From Tetrapyrgos nigripes (taxonomy: Eukaryota > Basidiomycota > Agaricomycetes > Agaricales > Campanellaceae), in the NCBI GenBank assembly GCA_013368315.1, contig JAACJM010000086.1, forward strand, positions 124,001 through 188,000: a stretch of 64,000 bases of DNA, written 5' to 3'. Positions 35,546 through 45,767 of this stretch are shown here, one piece after another (within the stretch, counting starts at the first letter, position 1; every line of letters begins with the position of its first letter). Below the pieces are notes generated by a model. The model was not told where the DNA came from. It worked only from the letters and a program-made list of their open reading frames with translations, and did no database searches. Made by a program: the position numbers and the translations under genes.

Positions 35546-35805
35546 ATGCGATTCAACGTCTGCATCTTGTCATTTGCGGTCTTACTAGCGTCTACTGTTA
35601 TGGGTGCTCCAGTCGTGTAAGTGACCATAAATGCATCTTCCATCAAGGCCCACTGACTGAGACCGTTGTCATGTCAAGCAAACGTCTCGATGACGAGGCG
35701 GCTGCGAGCCTTCAAAGCGGAGGCCAAGATGAAATACAGGCTAGAGGGAAATGTTCAAGTATTGCTGATATGCTCAAGTATGGTTTCCGAAAATGTCACT
35801 CCTGA
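35546..35805 (+). CDS. Small secreted peptide, right-arm copy (65 aa)
   Basis: Exons 35546-35616 and 35679-35805 join with phase 2 into 65 residues. Signal peptide, APVVKR processing site and the acidic LDDEAAASLQSGG segment are the same as in the left copy, up to ARGKC. The end then differs completely: SSIADMLKYGFRKCHS, with two Cys in the mature part. The core promoter is visible: TATAAAGGACC at 35336-35346, then a pyrimidine-rich leader. Because the two copies point outward from the palindrome centre, each could be expressed independently. Function is unknown; it could be a signalling or antimicrobial peptide or an effector, but nothing in the sequence decides this. Confidence 0.6.
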
Positions 35806-36307
35806 TATGTAGTAGACTCTTCATTCATATATACCAGTGTAGTCTCTGCAGAACAAGCTGTGAAACCAGCTTCCAAACTTTTTCCATTGACCGAGATCGA
35901 GACTGAAGAAATACGCTAAAATGAGAAGTAAAACTACAACTTCCCGTCCTCAACTCTCTGTCATCTGAAGATGTTACCGGAAAGAGCAGGCGTCGAGTTG
36001 AGGTCGAGTTGAGTTCTGGGGAGGACGCACGTTCTTCAAGTTCAAACTTCTTGGCCTCTTCCTGGCCCCTTTCTGACTTCAAAAAGTACTGAGATTTACA
36101 TGTACCAGAGATTTGTTTGTCTACAACGACAAGCTTGTGCACTGTCAGCAGTAATTTAAGTCCGCGCCCTTCACAACTGCAAATATGGTTCGCCGAGCCG
36201 CCCGCAGTGACGTAACCGCTGGGCGCACGTGTGGCCAGTCCGACTTCAGATCCATCCACCGCAAACAGTATCATCAAGCCTCCATACTCCAGTCATAAAA
36301 TTTCGCC

Positions 36308-36940
36308 ATGTATGATATAGAAAACCACAGCACTCCCCAAAAGCCAGGGTTCTACCAGCCTCCTTCGGCGTCCGAAGTGGACCAGTCATCTCTTCCAGAG
36401 AAACTCGCATCTAGTTTGCAAGCCAACCGCCCAGCAGGATCTGCACGTTATCAAGCGAAGCATCATCGTGCTATTGGCTCTTCTACAGAAAATCTCAATC
36501 TCGGCTGGTGCCACTACCTCTATCCCTATCTTCGAGCTGCACAAAGCGTAGCCGCCCATGTATATGACGACCCAGAAATGACCCAGACGAAAATCTTCCG
36601 CTTTTCTGCACCTCTTCTATCTTTTCTCATCCTACTTGTCATGGCGGTGTTACTATCCGAAGATCCCTCTCAGGCTGCCGAAATAAAGTTGCTCTATGAG
36701 TTGACCGGTGAAGACCCCGATGGACTCGTGGCACAAGGGTACCAATACCTCAACGGCTCGTTCACAACTGTCATGGCGATGGCTGCATTGTGTATTTTTG
36801 GTGTACTGGCTGTATGGAGACTTGTCATTTGGGCGATAGCGATCGGAGTACGAGCTTTTGTGCAGTTGGATTTCGACAGGTTGACAAATGCTTCAACTCC
36901 TGGGATGTTTGAGATGGTCATGAAGGGTCTGTTGTTTTAA
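36308..36940 (+). CDS. Orphan membrane protein with two transmembrane segments (210 aa)
   Basis: Single-exon frame from ATG 36308. The N-terminal about 95 residues are hydrophilic, with SSLPEKLASSLQANRPAG and a YLYPYLRAAQSVAAHVYDDP helix. TM1 is FSAPLLSFLILLVMAVLL (about 100-117), followed by an acidic loop of about 35 residues (LSEDPSQAAEIKLLYELTGEDPDG). TM2 is the long hydrophobic run from TTVMAMAALCIFGVL to VIWAIAIGV (about 150-180), which may count as two spans. The C-terminus is short. No known domain. It sits about 170 bp after the palindrome and about 315 bp tail-to-tail from the halogenase gene. Confidence 0.6.
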   Translation: MYDIENHSTPQKPGFYQPPSASEVDQSSLPEKLASSLQANRPAGSARYQAKHHRAIGSSTENLNLGWCHYLYPYLRAAQSVAAHVYDDPEMTQTKIFRFSAPLLSFLILLVMAVLLSEDPSQAAEIKLLYELTGEDPDGLVAQGYQYLNGSFTTVMAMAALCIFGVLAVWRLVIWAIAIGVRAFVQLDFDRLTNASTPGMFEMVMKGLLF

Positions 36941-37255
36941 GGGATCATGGAGGTTTTGTCGATTGTGTTTGAAGGTTGAAGCAGTTTGCACATGGAGAAT
37001 ATCTACGGCAGTAGTGCAATGATAAATACACCGGCATGAAGAAATCACGAAAACCGAGAGGAAGACTATCGCGGTGTTCAACCAGATACAGTACGAGTTT
37101 AGCTCACAGGAGTATCTCAGAAGAAAAGAATAAATAAATAAATATGGGCCTCTGCGGCCAGTTAGTATTAGTTAGTATTCTACATCAAAACTACTTGCTA
37201 AAAATTACTGAGGGAAAATTATTCATTTTGCATCTACTTGCTAAGAAATACAAGG

Positions 37256-39493
37256 TTACGCCTTCACCAGCCCCAGGCTACCCTTTTCCAAATTTACATA
37301 GAGTCCATTGATAACTTCCTGCCTGAAATTCCCCTTGAAGTCGAACATAACAACAAGGGCTTTGTCCGAGTTAACTTTCCACAGAGCCTGTTTTGCCTCC
37401 TCGTCTTCGCCAATCATCGATTCGACGGCTCTAGGAGTTAGTAGAGGACCATCAAAAGCTAGTAATTTGGGATCGAGCCGTTTCGACACCGATTGTAACA
37501 TTTCTGGATCTGAAGGTGCCATCGCATGCCCGCAGAACTCCATCGCCTCCATAACCTCTCTCTCGGAGAGTGTAGGGTCCGATTCCGTTGCTCCTTGTAT
37601 GACTGGTAATGAAAGGGTCAGTCGGACTTGTTCATACATACGATCAATAATATCAAAGGTTCACCTGGGCGAAGGAAGTCGAAAGCTCGATCAAAATTGT
37701 CTTCGTTAACATCTGCAAGAACAGGAGATGATTGAGCCTTCATCTGCTTATATGCGGCCCAGACGACGACCAAAAATCTGAAATTTCATGATAAGAACAT
37801 GGAAGCGCTCGCGAGTTACTTCAGAGGCCCTCACCGAGTGTATGATATCCCAATCTTTTGATTGTGAAACGCCGCTGCCTCAGCTTCTGTGCACTGGCTT
37901 CGAATAGAGGCAGCAATGGTCGCTGCAGCTGACAGTCCGCCAGTGAATGCTAGATGCACGCCGGAAGAGAACAAAGGATCGATGAACGCTACCAGATGGA
38001 AACCGTCAGAACATCGTGACTGGGTACAATGCAAAGATCGTCTCACCTCCTGCATCTCCAACGATACGGTATCTAGGTCCTGCGTAATGATTGTGCTCTG
38101 ACGAATAACTATAGTCACCAGCAGTTTTCAAGGACCCGTCGAATTTGGCTTGGCCAAGCAGATTCAGAAGATTGGGCGCCAGTTTCAACTGCTCCAGATA
38201 GTGAGCAATGTTACGATCAACTCCATCTTGAACCGGAATCTTCTCTTTCTTTGCTCGACTTGATTTCTCTGATAAGACCACGCCGACGGAGACAGTTCCT
38301 GAGGCAAAGAAAAAAACATCAAAATCAAAAGAAGCTGTGAGATGCTAGAAGAACAATCTGACCATTGTGAAGTGGTATAAACCAAGCCCATCCCGTCTCA
38401 TCTAGTAGTAAGGCAGTGATCAGCTACCAATGCATGAGCTAAGCAGAATGTATCGCGTACCAGTAAGAGCTTCAAACCACGGCGCATTCTCCCTCTTAGT
38501 CCCAGGCATATACATCCCTGCCCCTCTCCAATATCCCCACCAAGCGACGTTTCTTAGACTCTCATTAAACTTCCTGGTCTTGAGATACTTCGTTGACATG
38601 ATCCCTGTTCTTCCAGACGCATCGACCAAGTAATCGAAGGAGATTTCGCCACTTCTGGATCTTGATTTAGACGACCAGGAGGCTGAGATGGGCTGCGTCG
38701 AGTCCTTCTCAGAGAATTGGATGTCTGTTACGCTGACACCTTCAAAAACGTGCGCACCGCATTCAGCGGCATGTCTAAGAAGGATTTCATCAAATTCAGA
38801 GCGGAGCTGCAGGTGATGTCAGTATCAAGTACGAGGTGGTAGGAGAATGTGTAGCTAGAGAGTGCTCACCAAGTTCCAAGCGCTATTTTCCGGATCGAAG
38901 GCGATGAAGTCGGTGTCTATCAGACAAGAGTAAGCTTACAATTAATCCAAATGAGAATATGTACGGACATCCTTCACGTTTATGCTGGTCTATCTTGATC
39001 GCAGCTCCGGGCTAGAGCAACATATTGAAGTTAGACTCCATGTTGTAATAGTAAGTGAAAAGAACATGCTCACCTTGACAACGAATTTGGCCTTTTTAAC
39101 CTTCTCCTGAGCGTCAATGAAAGACATGAACTTGTTGAACGAAGGAAGCATGCTTTCGCCGATGTGATAGCGAGGGAAATACTCTCGCTCGAGGAGAGTG
39201 ACTTCGATACCCTCTGCGAATCGTGGATCAGAATGGGCAACGAAAGCACATATCGCGATGAGAGGGTCCGACACTCACCTCGGGCAAGAACAGCAGCACA
39301 ATACGACCCAGCTGGTCCTGATAGAACAAAAAATTTTGGGTTAGCGATCGTTCGAGGTGTGAAGAATGATGTGCATCTACACACCTCCACCAATGATAAG
39401 GACTTTTGTCGAAGTTGGCTGTTATAGAGAAGATATCGATGAGTTGGGCAAAAAGGAAGAAAAGAGGCCTCGTACAATGCCTGTGATACCCAT
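37256..39493 (-). CDS. Flavin-dependent halogenase (fungal ArmH-like)
   Basis: Uses FADH2, O2 and halide to halogenate an aromatic substrate; Armillaria ArmH enzymes of this type act in melleolide chlorination. The N-terminus is built from short exons: complement 39476-39493 (18 nt), 39385-39418 (34 nt) and 39279-39317. Together they encode MGITGIPTSTKVLIIGGG-PAGSYCAAVLAR, with the GxGxxG FAD fold across an intron. Next come TLLEREYFPRYHIGESMLPS, then LRSEFDEILLRHA, YLVDASGRTG and the halogenase signature GWAWFIP (WxWxIP), followed by GDAGAFIDPLFSSGVHLA. About eleven exons, about 520 residues, stop at 37256-37258. The predicted catalytic Lys (K in VVK after KKAKF) is present. No intact biosynthetic partner (synthase, P450, terpene cyclase) is adjacent, so the native substrate is unknown. 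Confidence 0.9.
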
Positions 39494-41855
39494 GTTCGTT
39501 GAGGTTTTTCCAAGAAGGGACGACTGTGACTCTCCTCTTAGGGCCTGCTCTTATATACGCAAACCAAGCCCGCCCTATCAGGTAATCAGAAGAAATATGG
39601 AAATGGATAGGTCAATTAGTGAGCGTCAGACCTAATAGACTTCTACATCTCCACTAGTATGCGGCTTAAAGGGTGACTATGTCGTGACGCGACTTCACTG
39701 CAATTTTGAAAATATCGGTCCGCAATGGGTAAGTCGTACATGGGCGTATGATCATATTGGGTTTCACATCTGCAAACTAAGCTATTCCCCTGAAAACAAG
39801 AAAAGAACACGGCCGGAATGGCCATGAACAAACCAGGTTTAAGTGTCCGAGTCTGCCATTCACATTTTCAGAACCCTGCGATCACATCCGGCGGTTGTTT
39901 TCCTCACCTTGTCATTCCACGGATGCGCAGATGAATGCAAGGAGTAGACCATACTTGGCCTATACCAGTGAACTTACGTTTTTCCGAAAGTACTGCGACT
40001 CCGCTCCGGCAGTCACTCTATGTACGGGGTTGGTAAGTTCCGTGAAGCGAGGAGCCTAGTACAGTTGGAGTTGCAAAACCTCTCGGGGATGCATTTGTGC
40101 CCGCGGCTTGTGTTCAGGTCGGACATTTTGTAGACTGATCTAACTGACGTCGCAGGTTTGACGGAAAGATGTTGCCAGGTATCGCTGAAGGATGGACTAC
40201 TAGTAACTTGAAGCAAGAAGCCGAGAATCGAAGTAAGCAGAGCGTCCGCACCTATGTTCTTGAAATGGAGAAAATTCCGCAAAACTTAACTACGAACAGC
40301 TTAGAATCTATTCTGATTGATGGCTGCAACTTATGAAGGCATTCCGACTCCGATATCCCGTTTCGACGATCCCAGTCTTGACTCAATCTGTGCATCCACG
40401 GCGGTTTTGCCATGCAACCGTTTCAGATTCGCATTCAGCCGGAATGATTCCACGACCTTTATTACTATGTACATAGAGCCTATGCCGTCAACTCGTGAGA
40501 TAGACATTCTCTGGAAAATGCAGCTTACCCATCTCAAGGTACTCAGTACTGACACTAGCAGACTGGCGATTGTTAGTCTATCCCTGACAAAGGGAATGTT
40601 GCGCGCCGGAAAAGTTTCCGTGCCCAGACTGTAGAGTATAAGTCCAGAAAGTCTCTGAAGTCAGGTATACTTTTACGATGGGATGAGGATCTGGAGGAAC
40701 AGTGCATGGACATGCATATCATATAGAGAGCAAATTTGCCGCGGAAGAAGTAGTACCGCATAGAGTAGGTGCCACTATCTCGAACTGTCAGTCATTATAG
40801 TCCTAAACATTAGGTTGAGATCTCTAAAGATCCCATTCACAAAACTCACCGTAGTCTGCATTCCTTAATTGCCTTCAACATATATTTTGTTTCGGAGCCG
40901 CACGCTGCTTCGCTTGGCGCAACAGCATTCTCGCATTGGACCGTCCAATACTGGCAGATAAACCTTCTTGCGGCCGTGGGCTCAGAATGTCTCTGCCGTG
41001 GTATCACTTGGACTACTAGCGTTATAGATGTCAAAGACGCTCTTGAGGTGTGTGACGAAATCTAACCAGAATTGTCTACAGCGGTGGTTCTTGTACAGAT
41101 TTCGCGGTAGCAGAAGCTGCAATTATAGACTGTCAACGACGGAGAACTTCGAGGGAAGAGACTGCATACTGACTTGAAGTCTGATGATGGGGGACCCGTC
41201 CCTGCATCAGCCTTCCAGAGATGAGTCAATGACATTGAGAGCTAAATATCGATGAAAATGGCGGCGATTTCTCCTGGAACACGTGTCTTCTGGTATTCTG
41301 GATGAACATAACGTTCTTTCATTGCGAAAGATTGCTCCAAACGTCTAAACAGCCCTGAAATCGAAAAGCAACAAGTTACAGCTGGTCCAGGAAACTTCAA
41401 GCGAGTTCGATGACTTACTTGCCTTCCCTTGTCGTATTCATTGATGAAGCTGCAGGTTCTCGCGAGATGCGGACCATTTGTTCAGTCTGGGCCTAGAGAG
41501 AAGCGACGAACAGTTGCTAGCAAAATGTCCATGGACTGACAAAAAGACGCTTGTAGTCGTGGGAAATTACTACCACGACTGTAAGGCTGCCACTAGACAA
41601 CATCTTCTACGAGTGCAGGGGAAGCAGAGATATCGACCATGAAATTGAAGTACTATACACCAGATATCTACCACAGTAGAAAGTCTGTACACGAAAATCT
41701 AGGCTTTTGTGGACGGAACCGGGTACACCGTGCACAGACAGGTGATCCGGTGCCTTTCGCTTCGACCTTTATGTACATAAACCTTCTTTCTCTACCACCA
41801 TCTCCAAAGCCACTCGTCCCACTCATCCTTCCAAAACGCTACTGCATGAAAGACA
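39494..41855. other. Intergenic region; possible 3' fragment of an unknown minus-strand gene at about 41242-41493
   Basis: No complete gene. A minus-strand frame at 41242-41354 reads LFRRLEQSFAMKERYVHPEY and ends in TAG. A second coding-like block lies at about 41419-41493, but the two do not join in frame at the obvious GTAAGT donor. It may be a decayed gene. Elsewhere I see only short frames. Confidence 0.4.
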
Positions 41856-44249
41856 ATGTCCAACCAAGCAGCCCACCTAACCCAATTTTCCCAAAAATCC
41901 CTCTCAGGATTACTCCAAATCCTCCACCGTCTCCAACTCCATCCCAGCATCAAATTGACACTTCCTATCCCAGTTCCAACTCGAGAAGCAGTTTTTCTAT
42001 CAGAGGAGGAAAGGGCAGCTATACACCGCGACTTGTGCAATAGACCTCTGATTGAGCAGAGAGAACACCCATCTATCGAATACCCCTTACACGCGCCAAC
42101 TGATCATCCCTATGCTCCACACAAAAATCCATTCTACGACTCTGACCACGAAGAAGCCAACAAGCTCGTTCTCCTCTCAACCATCTCGACTCTCCTTTCC
42201 ACCGGGGACCCGTCCTCCCATTTCAGTGCCACGCTCCACTCGCTTGATCAACACATCGTCCTAATCGCCAAATCCACCCTCATAACCCGTTCAGACGAAA
42301 AGTGGGCCAGAAAGTTACACTTTTTGCTCACAGACCAACGTCCAGAACCCAAATTGAAGCGTATAGAGAACAGATTGATGTACGTCGAGCAGGAGATGTT
42401 TCCGTTTATCGTCAAAAGGTGTAGTTGCGCGATAAACAAACGAATATGTGGGTTACGAGAAGTTTTGGATTTGGATTTTGGGAGACAGGTGGCGCGGGCT
42501 GAGACGAATGAATCTGGTTCTGGTCATGGAGAGAGGTCCCCATCAGCACAGGTATGGGAAGATAGAGCTTGGGCAGCAGTGCTGAGTTCGTCGGTTGCGG
42601 TGGATTGGCAGACTACACTCCGAACTTCTGAGCATTTCAAAGACGGAACAGCGACGAGCATTTTCAACGGGGTGCATGATTATCTGAAGTATTGGAAACT
42701 GAAGAATTCTGAACCAGGCAGGTTGCTCCTGGGTATCTTGTGTAATATGAGTAAACTCCTGAATGATCTGAAATTCCCAACGTATTCGGGTGATCATGGC
42801 GGTAGTGGTGATGGTAGAGGCGTCAACGAGGACGTCAGAGTGAATGTAGATGCGGATTCGGGCATGGATGTAGAGATTGACCCGACAAAACCATGGTCTT
42901 CTAAATGGGACACGCTGAAAGACACCGAGAAGATACGCATCCAGCAATTTATGATACTTGTTCGGTATTGTCGGATCTTGTACTCGTCCAGACTGCTGCA
43001 ATACTTGGCATGGAATCCAGCGGATGGGGACGCTAACGACCTAGCAGAAATCGACAACGAAGATGATGCATTCGACTACGAAGGAAGCGACCCCGATGAA
43101 ACGATGGAAGAGGACTGCGAATTCGCATATGATGAAGGGAATACCCAAAGAATCAATGGCGGCTGTACAGCAGCGGACAGAGGTAAAGATACAGGTCCAG
43201 TCACTGTCTACGGGGCTCCTGTAAAAAATGGGACCGATGGAACCAACGTTGATCTGTCTCCCCAAATCTCCAACGACAATCCTGGCCAGCCATGTGGTCT
43301 AAAGCGTAAACGTTCCCCATCACCTCCGTCATCGTCAAGGCGGATATCCCCTACAACCCCAACCGCCGAATTCCGTAATCTGCACAGCGAGGCGAGGTTC
43401 ATCTCCCAGCGAGAATTGGCATTGAAAATCCGGCGACGCCTGTGGAAACTGATGGTGTACGTGGACGAAGTGGCCGTCCTCACCTATAGAGCGCAACAAA
43501 CGTATCCGGATGGACGAGTCCCGTATTACTGGGTTGGAGAACGAGAGGGTGAGGGCAAGCCAACGAAAGGGTCTGAAGGTGCTGATGATGGACTTGAACC
43601 GTTGAGGGAGGAAGTGGAAGGGATAGCAACGTTAAAAACCCAGAAAGTATGGTGCTGTGCAGAAGACGCGATCAAAGATGTATGGACGGGCAGAGAGGGA
43701 GAGTGGGGCCCTCGAAACCTCACTCTAATGCACTTCACGCATACCGCTCTCTTTGAGGATTGGTCCACTGTCGTCCCTATTCCACCAAAAGAGCTTTGCC
43801 TTCATCCAGAGATCAAACTGATGCTATTTCTGGATGTCCACCTCAGCAGTAGCATGTATCGCCAAGGCCATCCTATACACTTCAGAACACCAATCGGGAG
43901 TAGCAAACGGACATGTTGGTGTTGTGCGGTGTGGTTGTGTGAATTTTGGAACACGGGGAATGATTTGAAAGATATGGGAGATAAGGGAGAGGAAGAGGGA
44001 GAGGGAGGGCCTCTGCGAGACTATTTGTCGATAACGCCGAAATGCTCTGTAGGCGAGGTCAGACCGTTCGCAGATTGGAGTTGGGCTTTGCCTGATGAAA
44101 AGGCGTGGGCTGGTGATGGTAGCCAAACCGAAGATGACGACAGCGAAGGGATGAGCCTGGTTGAGTGGACAAACCAGTATACGATGGGGGTATTCAGAGA
44201 CCATTTGCAAGCAATACTGGGAGCGGGCACTGATCCGAGTGGAATCTAG
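41856..44249 (+). CDS. OTT_1508-like deaminase-domain protein (797 aa)
   Basis: Single long exon. The N-terminal about 330 residues are helical (LSGLLQILHRLQLHPSIKL, NKLVLLSTISTLLS) with a Cys patch RCSCAINKRICG. A disordered acidic linker with KRKRSPSPP follows. The C-terminal domain (about 600-760) has the deaminase-superfamily pattern: an H-x-E motif at His650 (LCLHPEIKLMLFLD) and an SK-x-x-C-x-x-C motif at Cys687/Cys690 (IGSSKRTCWCCAVWL). Together these would bind the catalytic zinc. In Agaricomycetes such domains (Pfam OTT_1508_deam) occur in many orphan proteins. The substrate is unknown, and a nucleic-acid or nucleotide deaminase is only inferred. No signal peptide or membrane segment. 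Confidence 0.65.
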   Translation: MSNQAAHLTQFSQKSLSGLLQILHRLQLHPSIKLTLPIPVPTREAVFLSEEERAAIHRDLCNRPLIEQREHPSIEYPLHAPTDHPYAPHKNPFYDSDHEEANKLVLLSTISTLLSTGDPSSHFSATLHSLDQHIVLIAKSTLITRSDEKWARKLHFLLTDQRPEPKLKRIENRLMYVEQEMFPFIVKRCSCAINKRICGLREVLDLDFGRQVARAETNESGSGHGERSPSAQVWEDRAWAAVLSSSVAVDWQTTLRTSEHFKDGTATSIFNGVHDYLKYWKLKNSEPGRLLLGILCNMSKLLNDLKFPTYSGDHGGSGDGRGVNEDVRVNVDADSGMDVEIDPTKPWSSKWDTLKDTEKIRIQQFMILVRYCRILYSSRLLQYLAWNPADGDANDLAEIDNEDDAFDYEGSDPDETMEEDCEFAYDEGNTQRINGGCTAADRGKDTGPVTVYGAPVKNGTDGTNVDLSPQISNDNPGQPCGLKRKRSPSPPSSSRRISPTTPTAEFRNLHSEARFISQRELALKIRRRLWKLMVYVDEVAVLTYRAQQTYPDGRVPYYWVGEREGEGKPTKGSEGADDGLEPLREEVEGIATLKTQKVWCCAEDAIKDVWTGREGEWGPRNLTLMHFTHTALFEDWSTVVPIPPKELCLHPEIKLMLFLDVHLSSSMYRQGHPIHFRTPIGSSKRTCWCCAVWLCEFWNTGNDLKDMGDKGEEEGEGGPLRDYLSITPKCSVGEVRPFADWSWALPDEKAWAGDGSQTEDDDSEGMSLVEWTNQYTMGVFRDHLQAILGAGTDPSGI

Positions 44250-45767
44250 CCATACGGGCAATAGTGTTTGAAAGCTGCGCTCGCCCGAAAACTTTCAAGC
44301 CATTAACCATTGCACATCTATGTGGTACGCTAGTCCAGATGTAGAACTGAAAAAAGTTGCGTTTACGACTGTTTTTCCTGCATGAGAAAGACTTTCAGAA
44401 AGGAGCGAAATCTTACCTCGGGAGATTCCTCGTTAAGTGAACGTCAAGTGGGATCCACACGAAAGACCTGATACCCGCATTGACCGTCTTAGGTCGTCAA
44501 GCAGCGACAAAAAAGTTTTGAGTTGCGTTTGGGAGTAAATTGCCGGTATACAACGAAATGTTGCGTGCGCATATCAAACATGTATCTCTCGGACCGATGT
44601 GCATGAGAGCTCGATTCTAGTGGTATGTCAGTAACCAGGAGGCTACAAGAAAAGATCGCGACTCGCACCTTTTCTCTTCTTTCCCCAAGTCCACCACTTT
44701 CTTCATACCGATTATCTGGGTCCGGATAGCCCGACGATAGCTCGACAAGAGTCCCGAGATTTGAGGCAGGCTTGAGGAGACTTTCAAGACGTCCCAAGGC
44801 ACGAAGACACAGGACCACAAGAATCAGAATTCTGAAGATCCTTCGGGGTCTATATGTATAGTACCAAGACTTTGGTTTTTCTATTAGTATTTCCGCGGAG
44901 ATCGCTGATTTCGCACATGGGTATCAGAGCTGGTGAAAATCCTCGTAATAAGGAATGGAGCGCTTTCTGCAGTGTTTGAAACGCCAAAGAGAAGGCAGAG
45001 GAGAGAACGAGGAGAGGACGTCATGTTCAGAAGCAGAAAATGTCGTGGCCCCCGAGGTCGTGGGGATTTTCTCCAGATTTTCTCCACTGACTTTAAGGTT
45101 TTTTTCGAACCTCCAATCAGCAAACTAGCTCTGCTCGAAGCCTGTCAAGACTTGCAATTGCTTGAATCCATGCATATAGTATGGTATTGTGTGAGGGGAT
45201 GTCTACTTATCTATGATAAGCGGGCGCAGTCGCAGTTAAGAACAACTGCTTTGGAGCAATGAACATGGTGACTCAGTAATGTTCCAGGCACCTCTAGACT
45301 ATGTCACTCCCTTCTGGAATTTTGTGCGAATTTCGGTATGTCATCTCCATCTTCCATCATTCTTTCTCGCACAACGTCCTCGAGGTGCAAGATTTGGTTC
45401 TGACAGACGTTTGGGCGGTGACCCAGCGTCATGATAGATGTGAGACAAATGTTATATACATATCTGTGCTCGTTGGCAACCACTCCCATCTAACGTTGCC
45501 ATACAGAACAGCAATATATCATATCCCTTTCCCTGGTCCTGCCATCATTTTTCTCACACTTCTCTTTCTTTCGTTCTCTTACCCAATCCTAAGCAGGTCC
45601 TTCGGTTTCGTGGTCTGCGAGTCCATTCTTTTTCCAACTCACTCCTTCGAAGAGCAAAGGTTTCCTTGGATTTCCGACCCTAGGCCTGAGGTCTTCTATC
45701 GGGCAGGCCTTAATCTGAAATGCTTTGTACCACTGGCAAGACCTTCGTCGACACTACTGCACAATAG
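44250..45767. other. Intergenic region; possible small minus-strand gene at about 44497-44835
   Basis: On the minus strand, exons at about 44669-44835 and 44497-44616 join in phase 0: RILILVVLCLRALGRLES, GERREK, then NRALMHIGPRDTCLICARN and the stop at 44497-44499. The first exon has a hydrophobic stretch that could be a membrane anchor. No start codon or upstream exon could be placed, so this may be the 3' part of a larger or broken gene. The rest of the stretch shows no supported gene; its last several hundred bases, pyrimidine-rich, are the likely promoter of the next gene. Confidence 0.3.

Larger units (their letters stand above)
32861..36137. repeat. Giant near-perfect inverted repeat (arms about 1.6 kb)
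   Basis: The sequence from about 32861 to 34488 is found again, inverted and about 90% or more alike by eye, from about 34510 to 36137. Examples: ACAAACAAATA near 32878 matches TTTGTTTGTCT near 36112; the secreted-peptide coding segments match at 33366-33635 and 35351-35620; and CTTACTCCATATGG near 34479 matches CCATATGGAGTAAG near 34512. The spacer is only about 20 bp. Small indels and C-terminal coding changes show the arms have diverged. The left boundary lies directly beside the tRNA-Lys gene. Confidence 0.88.

Noticed and set aside
33178..35805. Mating pheromone precursor genes
   Set aside because: Neither peptide ends in a CAAX prenylation box, and both have a classical signal peptide, which basidiomycete pheromone precursors lack.
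41242..41493. Small minus-strand gene
   Set aside because: Two coding-like blocks do not join in frame at the visible donor and acceptor, and there is no start codon. Kept only as a note in the intergenic entry.
36308..44249. Biosynthetic gene cluster around the halogenase
   Set aside because: Neighbours are an orphan two-TM protein and a deaminase-domain protein; no synthase, cyclase, P450 or methyltransferase was seen.
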